This document shows, in pieces, positions 14,908-22,341 of a DNA stretch of 27,690 nt. Every line of letters starts with the position of its first letter. Within the stretch, counting starts at the first letter, position 1. The notes beneath the pieces are model-generated. The model was not told the origin of the DNA and made no database searches. It was given only the letters and a program-made list of their open reading frames with translations. A program made the position numbers and the translations under genes. The DNA is from a virus. Location: positions 1 to 27,690 of the IMG/VR virus record IMGVR_UViG_3300006751_000096. One strand, given 5' to 3'.

Positions 14908-14941
14908 GGAACAAATAACAAGTATTAATATATATAAAAAA
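14908..14941 (+). promoter_or_regulatory. degenerate copy of the late-promoter motif
   Basis: GGAACAAAT (14908-14916; 6 of 9 matches to TARACAAAA), ten bases, AATATATATAAAAAA (14927-14941; 13 of 15 matches), seven bases before the ATG at 14949. The spacing is the same as in the three clear copies. Weaker evidence because AT-rich leaders look alike. Confidence 0.35.
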
Positions 14942-14948
14942 CAAAGAA

Positions 14949-15659
14949 ATGGGTTCATTACAAAAAATCAAAGAACTATTAAGGTTCTCAAAAAAGAAGA
15001 CATACAAAATCAATATGTATGCAGAAGCAATTCTTGATGATGCAAGAGTAATTGCAACAGATTCAGAAGAATTTGAAATTGGTTCAGCCGTTTACGTAAT
15101 TAATGACGCAGGTGAAGTTGAAGATTTAGCGGAAGGAATATACACACTTGAAGATGGTTCTAAAATCAGAATTGATGCTGAAAGCAATGTGGCAGGGTTT
15201 GGTGAAGAAGAAGTTGTTGAAGAAGTAGAAGAAGATTTGGAAGAAGAAGTTGTTGTTGCAAAAGAAGAAGTAATTGAAGAAATTACTGCTGATCCTGTTG
15301 TTGAAGAAATTGCAGTCAAAATAAATGATGCTACTCCAGACGAGGTAACTGAAGAAATTGCAAAAGAAGTTGCAAAAGTGGTTGTCGATCATATTTCAGG
15401 AAAAGTAGAAGAAGAAGTTGAAGCGGTTGAATTGTCTTCTGATGTTATGGGCGAAATTTTAACACGACTTTCTGCAATAGAAGAAAAATACACAGAATTA
15501 GAAGAAATGCCTTCAAGCAATGGAGTGAATATTTCACCAACAAACCTTTCTAAAAATGGAAAAAGTTTATTTGCAAAGAAATCGCGTGAAGACGTCTTGG
15601 GCATGACAACATCAGACCGTGCGAGGTTTATGATACAAAATAAAATAACAAGAATTTAA
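14949..15659 (+). CDS. acidic scaffold-like head protein
   Basis: A 236-residue protein directly upstream of the major capsid gene. The N-terminus is basic (FSKKKTYKINMYAEAIL). Residues about 45-75 (GSAVYVINDAGEVEDLAEGI, then YTLEDGSKIRI) resemble the small beta segment found in capsid-adjacent proteins of Bacteroidota phages. Residues 78-155 are extremely acidic, with many Glu and Val repeats (EEEVVEEVEEDLEEEVVV), probably helical. The C-terminus is a short coiled coil (AIEEKYTELEE) and a basic end. Acidic, helical, capsid-adjacent proteins are typically scaffolds removed by the prohead protease, which is encoded just upstream. The role is inference from composition and position. Confidence 0.7.
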   Translation: MGSLQKIKELLRFSKKKTYKINMYAEAILDDARVIATDSEEFEIGSAVYVINDAGEVEDLAEGIYTLEDGSKIRIDAESNVAGFGEEEVVEEVEEDLEEEVVVAKEEVIEEITADPVVEEIAVKINDATPDEVTEEIAKEVAKVVVDHISGKVEEEVEAVELSSDVMGEILTRLSAIEEKYTELEEMPSSNGVNISPTNLSKNGKSLFAKKSREDVLGMTTSDRARFMIQNKITRI

Positions 15660-15670
15660 ATTATATTAAA

Positions 15671-16666
15671 ATGAAACAAAGAAATTTTCAAGACGATTAT
15701 AACGAGATAAATCCTAAATTAAGAAAGTATTTTTTCTCTACAACTAACCCTGCAATAACATCAACTTATGCAGGAGAGTTAGCACTTCCATATCTAAGTG
15801 CGGCACTGAAAAGTGGAAAAACACTTGCTAATAATTGGATAACAATTAAGGAGAATATTCCATACAAGGCGGTTCTGAAAAATGTTGCAAATGCAAGTCT
15901 TATTCAGGATGGATCTTGTGATTGGAATGAAGCGGGAACCACTACTCTAAGTGAAAGAATTTTAACTCCGGAGGAATTTATGATTAATACTGAATTGTGT
16001 AAAGGTAAATTCAGAAGTGATTGGGAAGCTTTAGCAACGGGATCTCTTTATGATGATCACATACCCCCTACATTTGAAGAATTTTTATTAGGTATGATAG
16101 CTGATGAGGTTGCTCAAAAAATTGAAACTACTATTTGGAATGGAACAAATGGAACAACGGGAGAGTTTGAAGGACTTGCAACAGCAAATGGTGTAATTGT
16201 TCAAGAAGGGAATGTAATTAATACTTCAGTTGACTGGTCAACAGGAACAAATGTGATGACAAATCTTGGAGCTTTAATAACTGGAGCTACGGGAGTGTTA
16301 GCGGTGTCTCCTGCAATTATTGATAAAGAAGATTTTGCAATATATGTTTCTCCGAAAGTTGCTTTTCTTTATCAACAAAGATTGGCAGAACTTGGATATT
16401 TGAACGAATACTATGTAAGTGAAAAACCACTTAATTATATGGGTTATCAAATGTTAGTATGTCCCGGCATGCCTAATGATAGAGCGATTGGAGCACAAAA
16501 ATCTAATTTATATTTTGGATGTAATACAATGACTGATATGACTTCTGTTCGTGTTATCGATAGAACTTTAATCGATGGGAGCGATAACGTAAGAATAACG
16601 ATGCGATACAATGCGGGTGTTCAAGCGGGTGTTATTGGTGAAACATTTTGTGTAAAAGAATCGTAG
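15671..16666 (+). CDS. major capsid protein (HK97 fold)
   Basis: A 331-residue protein placed between scaffold-like and tube-like genes and closed by its own terminator. The C-terminal part shows the HK97 P-domain pattern: FAIYVSPKVAFLYQQRLAEL, LNYMGYQMLVCPGMPND, then DRTLIDGSDNVRITMRYNAG and VIGETFCV. The N-terminal 60 residues are helical and could be a processed or scaffold-contacting arm. No long acidic delta domain is fused, consistent with a separate scaffold gene. Codon choice differs by eye from its neighbours (more ACT, GGA and GCT; less ACA), as expected for a very highly expressed or recently exchanged gene. No strong promoter is seen in the 11-base gap before it. Confidence 0.85.
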   Translation: MKQRNFQDDYNEINPKLRKYFFSTTNPAITSTYAGELALPYLSAALKSGKTLANNWITIKENIPYKAVLKNVANASLIQDGSCDWNEAGTTTLSERILTPEEFMINTELCKGKFRSDWEALATGSLYDDHIPPTFEEFLLGMIADEVAQKIETTIWNGTNGTTGEFEGLATANGVIVQEGNVINTSVDWSTGTNVMTNLGALITGATGVLAVSPAIIDKEDFAIYVSPKVAFLYQQRLAELGYLNEYYVSEKPLNYMGYQMLVCPGMPNDRAIGAQKSNLYFGCNTMTDMTSVRVIDRTLIDGSDNVRITMRYNAGVQAGVIGETFCVKES

Positions 16667-16679
16667 AAACTGAATTGAT

Positions 16680-16708
16680 AAGAGTGGTTGAAATACACCA
16701 CTCTTTTT
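16680..16708 (+). terminator. rho-independent terminator after the capsid gene
   Basis: AAGAGTGGT (16680-16688) pairs with ACCACTCTT (16697-16705) around an 8-base loop and is followed by a T run (16704-16708). It probably limits read-through from the abundant capsid message. Confidence 0.88.
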
Positions 16709-16732
16709 ATAACCTTTTAAAAGAAAATAAAA

Positions 16733-17323
16733 ATGAATAAATTTTATCAATTCGCCTGCGACGTCAGCGAAGGCCGTTTGGTCGCGTGTAAAGATGTCAT
16801 CGGTGGAATACAAAAGATTTTCTTGACTAATTACGATGAAGCGCTACTTTCAAAGCTAGTCATCACATCAAATGAAATAACTGACTTTGATTCCGCAATT
16901 ACTGTTTTTCAGTATGATCTGAGAGCAAACACAGGGACATATAATGCGAATTTCACAAGCAATGATGCAAATGGAACAACGTATTATGAACAAGTTTTGG
17001 AAGTGATGTTGCAAAAGATAATTCATGAAGACATTCCAAATTTAGACAACATACTAAAAGGAAGATGTCATGTTTGGGTTCTAGATGCAAATGACAATGT
17101 GTTTTTATTAGGAACAAGATTTGGTTGCACCGTGACTGCGGGAGCAATGTCTACAGGAACAGCAAAAGCGGACATGAGCGGTTTTACTTTGACGTTTACA
17201 GCACAAGAAACTGAAAACTACATGTTGAAAGAATCTGCGGGTGTTGGAACAGCGAAATATCCATTTGATGGAATCGCTACTGACGCCAACGTGACTATCA
17301 CAGTTGGAACTACACCGGCATAA
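16733..17323 (+). CDS. tail tube-like / structural protein after the capsid gene
   Basis: A 196-residue protein lying between two terminators. Its last 90 residues show a beta pattern seen in tail-tube-like proteins of Bacteroidota phages: CHVWVLDANDNVFLLGTRFG, GTAKADMSGFTLTFTAQETE, and a GTAKYPFDGIATDANVTITV end. The middle helix EQVLEVMLQKIIHEDIPNLD fits a tube protein as well. Being flanked by terminators on both sides suggests high, separate expression, as for a major virion component. It lies between capsid and portal genes, not with the other tail genes, so a head role cannot be excluded. Its first 60 bases are strikingly GC-rich compared with the rest of the window. Confidence 0.6.
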   Translation: MNKFYQFACDVSEGRLVACKDVIGGIQKIFLTNYDEALLSKLVITSNEITDFDSAITVFQYDLRANTGTYNANFTSNDANGTTYYEQVLEVMLQKIIHEDIPNLDNILKGRCHVWVLDANDNVFLLGTRFGCTVTAGAMSTGTAKADMSGFTLTFTAQETENYMLKESAGVGTAKYPFDGIATDANVTITVGTTPA

Positions 17324-17344
17324 ACAAATATTCTATTCTGTTTG

Positions 17345-17378
17345 AAAAAGGGTAATCTGCGGGTTGCCCTTTTTTTTT
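17345..17378 (+). terminator. rho-independent terminator after the tube-like gene
   Basis: AAAAAGGGTAA (17345-17355) pairs with TTGCCCTTTTT (17364-17374), including one T-G wobble, with an 8-base loop. The T run ends at 17378. Confidence 0.88.
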
Positions 17379-17380
17379 AG

Positions 17381-17414
17381 TAAACAAAAAGCGTATATTT
17401 ATATTTATAAAAAA
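17381..17414 (+). promoter_or_regulatory. candidate phage late promoter, copy 3 (portal operon)
   Basis: TAAACAAAA at 17381-17389, ten bases, TATATTTATAAAAAA at 17400-17414, eight bases before the ATG at 17423. It directly follows a terminator, as copy 2 does, which supports a role in restarting transcription. Confidence 0.65.
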
Positions 17415-17422
17415 GAACAATC

Positions 17423-17590
17423 ATGATTATAGTAAAAAAAGAGTTTTTGAATGAAAAGGTTTCACACTACAGAATACCATTGGGTGAAATGAATCAAGGT
17501 CAATTAAGACACATTCAAGAAAGGTTTGGGGACAAGTATTTTGAAACACCTAAAAAGAAAAAAAAGAATGATTCAGTGGACACGGAATAA
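17423..17590 (+). CDS. small conserved-type protein before the portal operon (55 aa)
   Basis: ATG at 17423, nine bases after the late-promoter motif. The sequence has a basic start (IIVKKEFLNEK), a short helix (GEMNQGQLRHIQERFGDKYF) and a Lys-rich, acidic tail. It overlaps the next gene by 23 bases. No family is recognised. The placement right behind the promoter motif, with an ATG at the expected distance, makes it a convincing gene. Confidence 0.65.
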   Translation: MIIVKKEFLNEKVSHYRIPLGEMNQGQLRHIQERFGDKYFETPKKKKKNDSVDTE

Positions 17591-18014
17591 TAGTATTACT
17601 TACACAGGCAATAGAATTTATGCTGACTTGTATGATGAAATGACAGCAACAACATACAATCCATTAGTTTCAATAACAAGTCAGTCAACAAACAAGACAA
17701 AAACTTTTATAGTTGCGGCAACAAACTTGACTAACAAAGAAAGATATATTCAGCTTTTGGTTAATATATACAAAGACGGAACTGAAAATCTTGGTTCTGG
17801 ACAGTTAAGCATGGGGAATGCTGACTATCCATACGGCTTTTATGATGTTGTAATTTATCAAAACGGGAATGCCTTAAACCTTGATCCAGATAATGCAGTT
17901 AAGGTGATATATAAAACAATAATGAATTTCAAAGCCGTCAACAATGATGCTATCACATACACTGAATACACAGACACAATTTCATCACCAACATATATAA
18001 CAAACACAATATAA
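17568..18014 (+). CDS. hypothetical virion-associated protein (148 aa)
   Basis: A 148-residue beta-rich protein from ATG 17568. Strands are visible at NSITYTGNRIYADLYDEM, NKTKTFIVAATNLT, RYIQLLVNIYKDGT and YPYGFYDVVIYQNG. The last is a YGFYDVxIYQ motif that I associate with structural genes of Bacteroidota phages. The upstream possible start at 17526 is a non-ATG extension into the previous gene, so the ATG was preferred. Its stop overlaps the portal start (TAATG). It may be a head-tail or decoration component. No named family is recognised. Confidence 0.6.
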   Translation: MIQWTRNNSITYTGNRIYADLYDEMTATTYNPLVSITSQSTNKTKTFIVAATNLTNKERYIQLLVNIYKDGTENLGSGQLSMGNADYPYGFYDVVIYQNGNALNLDPDNAVKVIYKTIMNFKAVNNDAITYTEYTDTISSPTYITNTI

Positions 18015-19930
18015 TGGCAAAGAAAAAAAACAATTACAATATGTCAGTAGTGGACTTGTCGCATTACAACATTCCACATATAAAAGAAGATGACAGAAAA
18101 GATTGGGTTGAATTTGGTCTTGACAATTTATATCCTCAATACTTGATTGAACTTTTTACGGGTTCAGGAATAAATGGCGCTATTGTAAAGGGTGTTTCAT
18201 CAATGGTTGCAGGAGATCAACAAGACACATGTCAAGGTCTTGACGTAGTTGACAAAGATGAACTTGAAGGAGATTTGAGGGAACAGTATTTAAAATTCTC
18301 AAAGCTGTTAAAAAATGGAAGTAGAAACACAATAAAAAACCTTTGTTTTGATTTAAAATTATTCGGAACGTGTTATGTTAACGTCATTTGGAATAAGACA
18401 AAAACTGCAATCGCAGAAATAAAACACATACCGGCACAATACATTCGTTCTGGAAAAGCAGATAGCTATGGAAAAGTTAATGACTTTTACTATTGCTATG
18501 ATTGGTCTAACACAAGAAAATACAAACCACATATTATAAAGGCATTTGATGAAACAGACAGAACAGAAACAAGTCAATTGCTACAAGTAAAAGAATACAA
18601 CCCACAATCATTCTATTATGGAATACCTGACTATGTTGGCGGGACTGATTACATACAACTCGATATGTCGATTGCTGAACTTCATTTGGCGAATATAGAC
18701 AATAATTTTATGCCCAGTTGCATGGTTAATTTTTCGAATGGAATTCCGACAGAAGAAGAAAGACGTGAGGTTGAGCGCAAATTGAACGCAAAATTTTCGG
18801 GTTCGGGCAATAGCGGAAAACTAATTTTGACTTTCAACGATGGAAAGGACACAACACCAGAAATAATTCCATTAAATACAGGTGATAATGATGACAAATA
18901 TCAATTCCTATCAACTGAGGTTTCAAGAAAGGTATTGACAGCACACAGAATCACAAGTCCGTTGCTATTTGGTGTCAAAGGTGATTCTTCCGGTTTCGGA
19001 AACAACGCAGACGAACTGCGAGATTCATACTCACTTTTCAATAATACGGTGGTTAAAGTATTCCAATCAACCATTTTAGAAGCGCTAGACAGACTTTTTA
19101 GAATAAATGGTATAGACAGCTTAGACATATACTTCAAGACGCTTAAACCGGCTGATTTCTTAGACCTCGATTCTATTGATGCAATTGATGAACAAGAAGC
19201 AGGAATTGACATTGAAGATGAAACAATAGAACAAATGGAAAGCATTATTGCTAAACATAAAAAAAAAAAATTCAATGCAATAGAAGTTAAAGATGATGAC
19301 GTTTGTCTTGAGTTTTTTGATGAAATAGGAATTAATTTAGATGAAGATGAGTGGTTTGAAGCGCATTCTGACGAAATTAAAGATGACAAAATTGATTCAA
19401 GGTATCATGAATTTGCTTATGCACCGGCAGGAACACCGAATGTTGCAGACAGTTCATCTGATATTGGAATGTTCAGAATACTGTATAGATATTCTCAGAA
19501 CCTATCGCACAACAGCAGGTTGTTTTGTCAAAAAATGGTGGCAAAATCACAGGGCGGAACACTGTATAGAATAGAAGATTTAAGAAAGGCAAGTGAAAGA
19601 GCGGTAAACAAAGGGTTTGGACCGTATGGATCAAACACGTATGACATCAGTCTTTATAAGGGCGGCGCTAATTGCAAACATCGATGGATTAGGGCGTTTT
19701 ATTTTAGAAGGATTGTTCCAAAAGGAATGACATTTGTGGACATGGACGGAAAAGAATATCAAGCAGGTGAATATTTGCCAAATGGAACACTGAATCGTTT
19801 CCGTAAAGTTTCACAACAATTTGCAAATGGAAAAATGCCGATGCCAAATGATAAAGAAATGAGAACAACAACTTGGAACATGCCAAATCACGGGTTTTTA
19901 AAACCAAGAAAAGAAACTGAAAGAAGTTAA
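18014..19930 (+). CDS. portal protein with a fused C-terminal Cys/His domain
   Basis: A 638-residue protein. Residues 1-415 form the portal: DDRKDWVEFGLDNLYPQYLI and LFTGSGINGAIVKGVSSMVA at the N-terminus, then a wing region and SPLLFGVKGDSSGFGNNADE. The portal ring is the DNA gate at one capsid vertex and the docking site for the terminase. After a run of 12 A (19259-19270, KKKK at 416-419) and an acidic linker comes a separate domain with NSRLFCQKM (Cys505), LYRIEDLRKASERA and GGANCKHRW (Cys554). Those Cys/His motifs resemble the end of MuF / SPP1 gp7-type head morphogenesis proteins (FC...GGxNCxHxW). A portal fused to such a domain is an inference from motifs. Coupled to the upstream gene by TAATG. 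Confidence 0.8.
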   Translation: MAKKKNNYNMSVVDLSHYNIPHIKEDDRKDWVEFGLDNLYPQYLIELFTGSGINGAIVKGVSSMVAGDQQDTCQGLDVVDKDELEGDLREQYLKFSKLLKNGSRNTIKNLCFDLKLFGTCYVNVIWNKTKTAIAEIKHIPAQYIRSGKADSYGKVNDFYYCYDWSNTRKYKPHIIKAFDETDRTETSQLLQVKEYNPQSFYYGIPDYVGGTDYIQLDMSIAELHLANIDNNFMPSCMVNFSNGIPTEEERREVERKLNAKFSGSGNSGKLILTFNDGKDTTPEIIPLNTGDNDDKYQFLSTEVSRKVLTAHRITSPLLFGVKGDSSGFGNNADELRDSYSLFNNTVVKVFQSTILEALDRLFRINGIDSLDIYFKTLKPADFLDLDSIDAIDEQEAGIDIEDETIEQMESIIAKHKKKKFNAIEVKDDDVCLEFFDEIGINLDEDEWFEAHSDEIKDDKIDSRYHEFAYAPAGTPNVADSSSDIGMFRILYRYSQNLSHNSRLFCQKMVAKSQGGTLYRIEDLRKASERAVNKGFGPYGSNTYDISLYKGGANCKHRWIRAFYFRRIVPKGMTFVDMDGKEYQAGEYLPNGTLNRFRKVSQQFANGKMPMPNDKEMRTTTWNMPNHGFLKPRKETERS

Positions 19931-19951
19931 AATTTAAAACATTAAAACGAT

Positions 19952-20518
19952 ATGGCTACAACGCACACACTTTTAATTAGTGCAGACACACTAAAAAGAA
20001 ACACAACGATTTCACAATCAGTCGATGAAGATTTGATTCACCCTGTGATCCTAATATCGCAAGACAGATATATATTGCCGATTCTTGGAACTGATTTATT
20101 TGAAAAGCTACAAACAGAAATTGCAGGAACACCTTCTGGTGTTTATTTAACATTACTGAAAGACTACGTTGCAAAATGCTTGTGTCAATTTACACTTGCA
20201 ACATTATATCCTGTTTTAAGATTAAGAGCAGTAAATCACAGCGTGGTGTCCATGAACAATGAACAGGGAACTTCTGCAAGTCATGATGATATACAACGCT
20301 TAATTGATAGCGCCACTGACATGGGCGAATTTTACCGCCAACGATTAATTTCTTACTTACAAGACAACACAAGTTCTTTTCCTGAGTATTCAAGCAATAC
20401 GGACGGAATGTCGCCAACAACAAGAAATTACTATAGCGGAATTAACATGGACACAACTATTGATGACAGAAACTTAAAGTCCTTATTGTCTGCAATGGGC
20501 GTTAAAAATATATGTTAA
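19952..20518 (+). CDS. head-tail connector / head completion protein
   Basis: A 188-residue helical protein directly after the portal. The N-terminal half reads TLLISADTLKRNTTISQSVD, DEDLIHPVILISQDRYI and LPILGTDLFEKLQTEI. This is the helical pattern of connector proteins that dock under the portal (gp6/gp15-like; in Bacteroidota phages often called DUF6712). A second helix set (LLKDYVAKCLCQFTLATLYP) and a long loop follow. Helical connectors are normally encoded right after the portal, as here. The start is the ATG at 19952, 21 bases after the portal stop. Confidence 0.7.
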   Translation: MATTHTLLISADTLKRNTTISQSVDEDLIHPVILISQDRYILPILGTDLFEKLQTEIAGTPSGVYLTLLKDYVAKCLCQFTLATLYPVLRLRAVNHSVVSMNNEQGTSASHDDIQRLIDSATDMGEFYRQRLISYLQDNTSSFPEYSSNTDGMSPTTRNYYSGINMDTTIDDRNLKSLLSAMGVKNIC

Positions 20519-20646
20519 TGAGGGGGAAATATAAAACAAAATTTTCTGGTGGAAACTTCAAAAAACTAAAGAAATATATTAAAAAATTAAACTATGGCAA
20601 ATCAAAGACTAACAGACAAAGACCTTCTTTCAGCGCAGATATATAG
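20518..20646 (+). CDS. possible small basic peptide (42 aa)
   Basis: ATG at 20518 shares its A with the preceding stop (TAATG), a coupling used repeatedly in this module. The peptide is strongly basic (MRGKYKTKFSGGNFKKLKKY, IKKLN). It overlaps the following gene by 53 bases in another frame, more than most overlaps here, so it may be spurious. Its start resembles the N-terminal helix of gp10-like neck proteins, so a decayed remnant is possible. Confidence 0.35.
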   Translation: MRGKYKTKFSGGNFKKLKKYIKKLNYGKSKTNRQRPSFSADI

Positions 20647-21130
20647 CGACGATTTATTTCATATTGTCGATGTTTCCGACACCACAGGATCAAGTGCAGG
20701 AACAAGCAAGAAGGTTGAAGCAAGAAGATTAATCGTGACGACCAGAGCTTCATGGTCGAATGCAGAAATTCAAGCATTAAATTCTACAGCACAAGATTTA
20801 TTTTCACCCCCTTCAGGTTATTATGTAATACCTATTTCCGTGACGCTATTTTGTGAACACGCGGCTTCAGATGAAAGTTCTAACAATAGTATTTATTTCG
20901 GCTATACAGGGTCGGGAACAGGTGCTTATTGGGATACGGGTTCAAGAATAATGGGTGGCAAAAGCTCAGACCAGACATATATGTATGGTGGCGGTGCGCC
21001 AACTGCGGGTGGTTTAGCACATGCAGGTGATATTTCTGGTGTTTCTTTTAAAGCGTGGTCGAATGGCGCTTTTAATGGTGGGTGGTCTGCGAAGGCATAT
21101 TTCACATGCACCATGATTGAAAAATTGTAA
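20594..21130 (+). CDS. virion decoration or fibre-like protein
   Basis: A 178-residue protein. The N-terminal 50 residues (LTDKDLLSAQIYSDDLFHIV, DVSDTTGSSAGTSKKVEARR) form a segment I associate with Bacteroidota phage tail fibre or decoration proteins, where it probably anchors the protein to the virion. The rest is a Gly-, Ser- and Tyr-rich beta region (YFGYTGSGTGAYWDTGSRIM, YMYGGGAPTAGGLAHAG), typical of surface-exposed or sugar-contacting domains. No signal peptide is present. It ends the structural block. A receptor-binding or capsid decoration role is inference. Confidence 0.55.
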   Translation: MANQRLTDKDLLSAQIYSDDLFHIVDVSDTTGSSAGTSKKVEARRLIVTTRASWSNAEIQALNSTAQDLFSPPSGYYVIPISVTLFCEHAASDESSNNSIYFGYTGSGTGAYWDTGSRIMGGKSSDQTYMYGGGAPTAGGLAHAGDISGVSFKAWSNGAFNGGWSAKAYFTCTMIEKL

Positions 21131-21131
21131 T

Positions 21132-22154
21132 ATGTTAAAATATCTATTGTTAATTTTTCCATTATTGTCTTTCGGACAATTTTATAAATATGCTACTATC
21201 TATGGCGGCATGTCATTGAATTCTACAATAGCACCAATAGAAACATTTTCATATACTGATGGACAGCTAATAGAAACAACACCAGATGACGGTGCTAATT
21301 ATCGTTATTTTGTAGGTATTAAAAAGCTATCAAGGTATCGGTTTGAAAAGAAACCCAAATTCTACTATGATGGATTGGAAGAAAATGCAAGTATATTTCG
21401 TTCACCTGTTGACAAATTTGAATACTTATTGCAATATGAAAGAATCAGAAATTTAGGTAGAGAATATAAAAACCACAATATTTGGTTCAGATATGTTGGT
21501 AGTTTTACAAGCATTAAAATTGAATCTTCTAACAATGGCTATATTGACTTGCAATACAAATCACTAGACATGCGTCTAAAAGCCGATTTGGGTGGCTTTA
21601 GAGGGACTTTTGGAGGTGTTGTGAGGTATCACCCTGTTTACGGCCTAGATGTCTTTAAAAGAGATTTTCCTAATTATAATGATTTTGAAGCGGTAGCAAC
21701 AGAACTTGGCTATACTAACGAATTTTATTTTGTAGATGCAAATAACAATGGACACTTAGACAGATTAGAACAGTCTTTTTTTAGGTGGTTGCTTGGCGAT
21801 AATGTAGTTGCGCAGAACACAGCACAGTTTCAACAATATTACGCAACCATACCCGCGCAATATAATAGAGATAAATTAAATGAACTTGGCAATCAATACA
21901 CACTTTCTGGTGTTGTTGGCTTGTCTTATTATCTACACAAAGACAACTTCTTTGTTTTAGCTTATGGAAACTATTTCTTTGTAAATGAAAAATTAACAGA
22001 ATACGGATCAGACACAAACGATTATGACTTTGGGGTGATAGCAAATTGGAAGATGAACAGGTTATTATCGTTTTACACACAATTAGAGTATTTGAGATAC
22101 TTTAATAGAGAAAACTACACAATCAATTTAGGAATTAACTTAATAATAATATAA
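21132..22154 (+). CDS. secreted, outer-membrane barrel-like protein with an EF-hand loop
   Basis: A 340-residue protein from ATG 21132. The first 16 residues (MLKYLLLIFPLLSFGQ) are a typical Bacteroidota signal peptide with cleavage expected around SFG-Q. Alternating hydrophobic strands follow, especially YTLSGVVGLSYYLHK, NFFVLAYGNYFFVNE and YTINLGINLIII at the C-terminal end, as in outer-membrane barrels. Residues 202-213 (DANNNGHLDRLE) fit the EF-hand calcium loop DxNxNGxLxxxE. I loosely recall a family of signal-peptide proteins with similar FYDGxEE and FEYLLQYE motifs in Bacteroidota phages; its role is unknown. It sits between virion and lysis genes. Exclusion of superinfecting phages at the outer membrane is one possible role, as is a lysis function at that membrane. 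Confidence 0.65.
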   Translation: MLKYLLLIFPLLSFGQFYKYATIYGGMSLNSTIAPIETFSYTDGQLIETTPDDGANYRYFVGIKKLSRYRFEKKPKFYYDGLEENASIFRSPVDKFEYLLQYERIRNLGREYKNHNIWFRYVGSFTSIKIESSNNGYIDLQYKSLDMRLKADLGGFRGTFGGVVRYHPVYGLDVFKRDFPNYNDFEAVATELGYTNEFYFVDANNNGHLDRLEQSFFRWLLGDNVVAQNTAQFQQYYATIPAQYNRDKLNELGNQYTLSGVVGLSYYLHKDNFFVLAYGNYFFVNEKLTEYGSDTNDYDFGVIANWKMNRLLSFYTQLEYLRYFNRENYTINLGINLIII

Positions 22155-22158
22155 ATAT

Positions 22159-22341
22159 ATGGAAACTTTAAAAAAAATAATTAACAGCAAAAAGTTCTGG
22201 TATGCTTTCACTATGTTCATTTTTATAACGTGTTCAAGCAGCTTTGGAATTACAGAAGGTGAAATGTCTAACTTAATCTGGATTGGAATTGCTTTACTTG
22301 TATCGCAGGGAATTGCAGATTGTAAATCTTGTGGAAAATGA
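22159..22341 (+). CDS. small membrane protein, holin-like (60 aa)
   Basis: A 60-residue protein with two probable membrane segments (about residues 12-29, WYAFTMFIFITCSSSFGI, and 37-54, MSNLIWIGIALLVSQG) and a C-terminal CKSCGK. It is the first of a run of membrane and lysis genes, and its stop overlaps the next gene start (ATGA at 22338). Size, topology and place fit a holin or holin accessory protein. The 3-TM holin further downstream is a stronger holin candidate, so this one may act as antiholin or helper. Confidence 0.55.
   Translation: METLKKIINSKKFWYAFTMFIFITCSSSFGITEGEMSNLIWIGIALLVSQGIADCKSCGK

Noticed and set aside
15661-15670. Another late-promoter copy before the capsid gene (TATATTAAAATG)
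   Set aside because: The TARACAAAA block is missing at the right distance, so it is only an AT-rich leader.
15968-15982. GGAGGAATTT followed by an in-frame ATG inside the capsid gene, a possible internal start
   Set aside because: The rest of the window does not use Shine-Dalgarno sites, and the ATG sits within a conserved-looking EEFMINTEL stretch, so chance is more likely.
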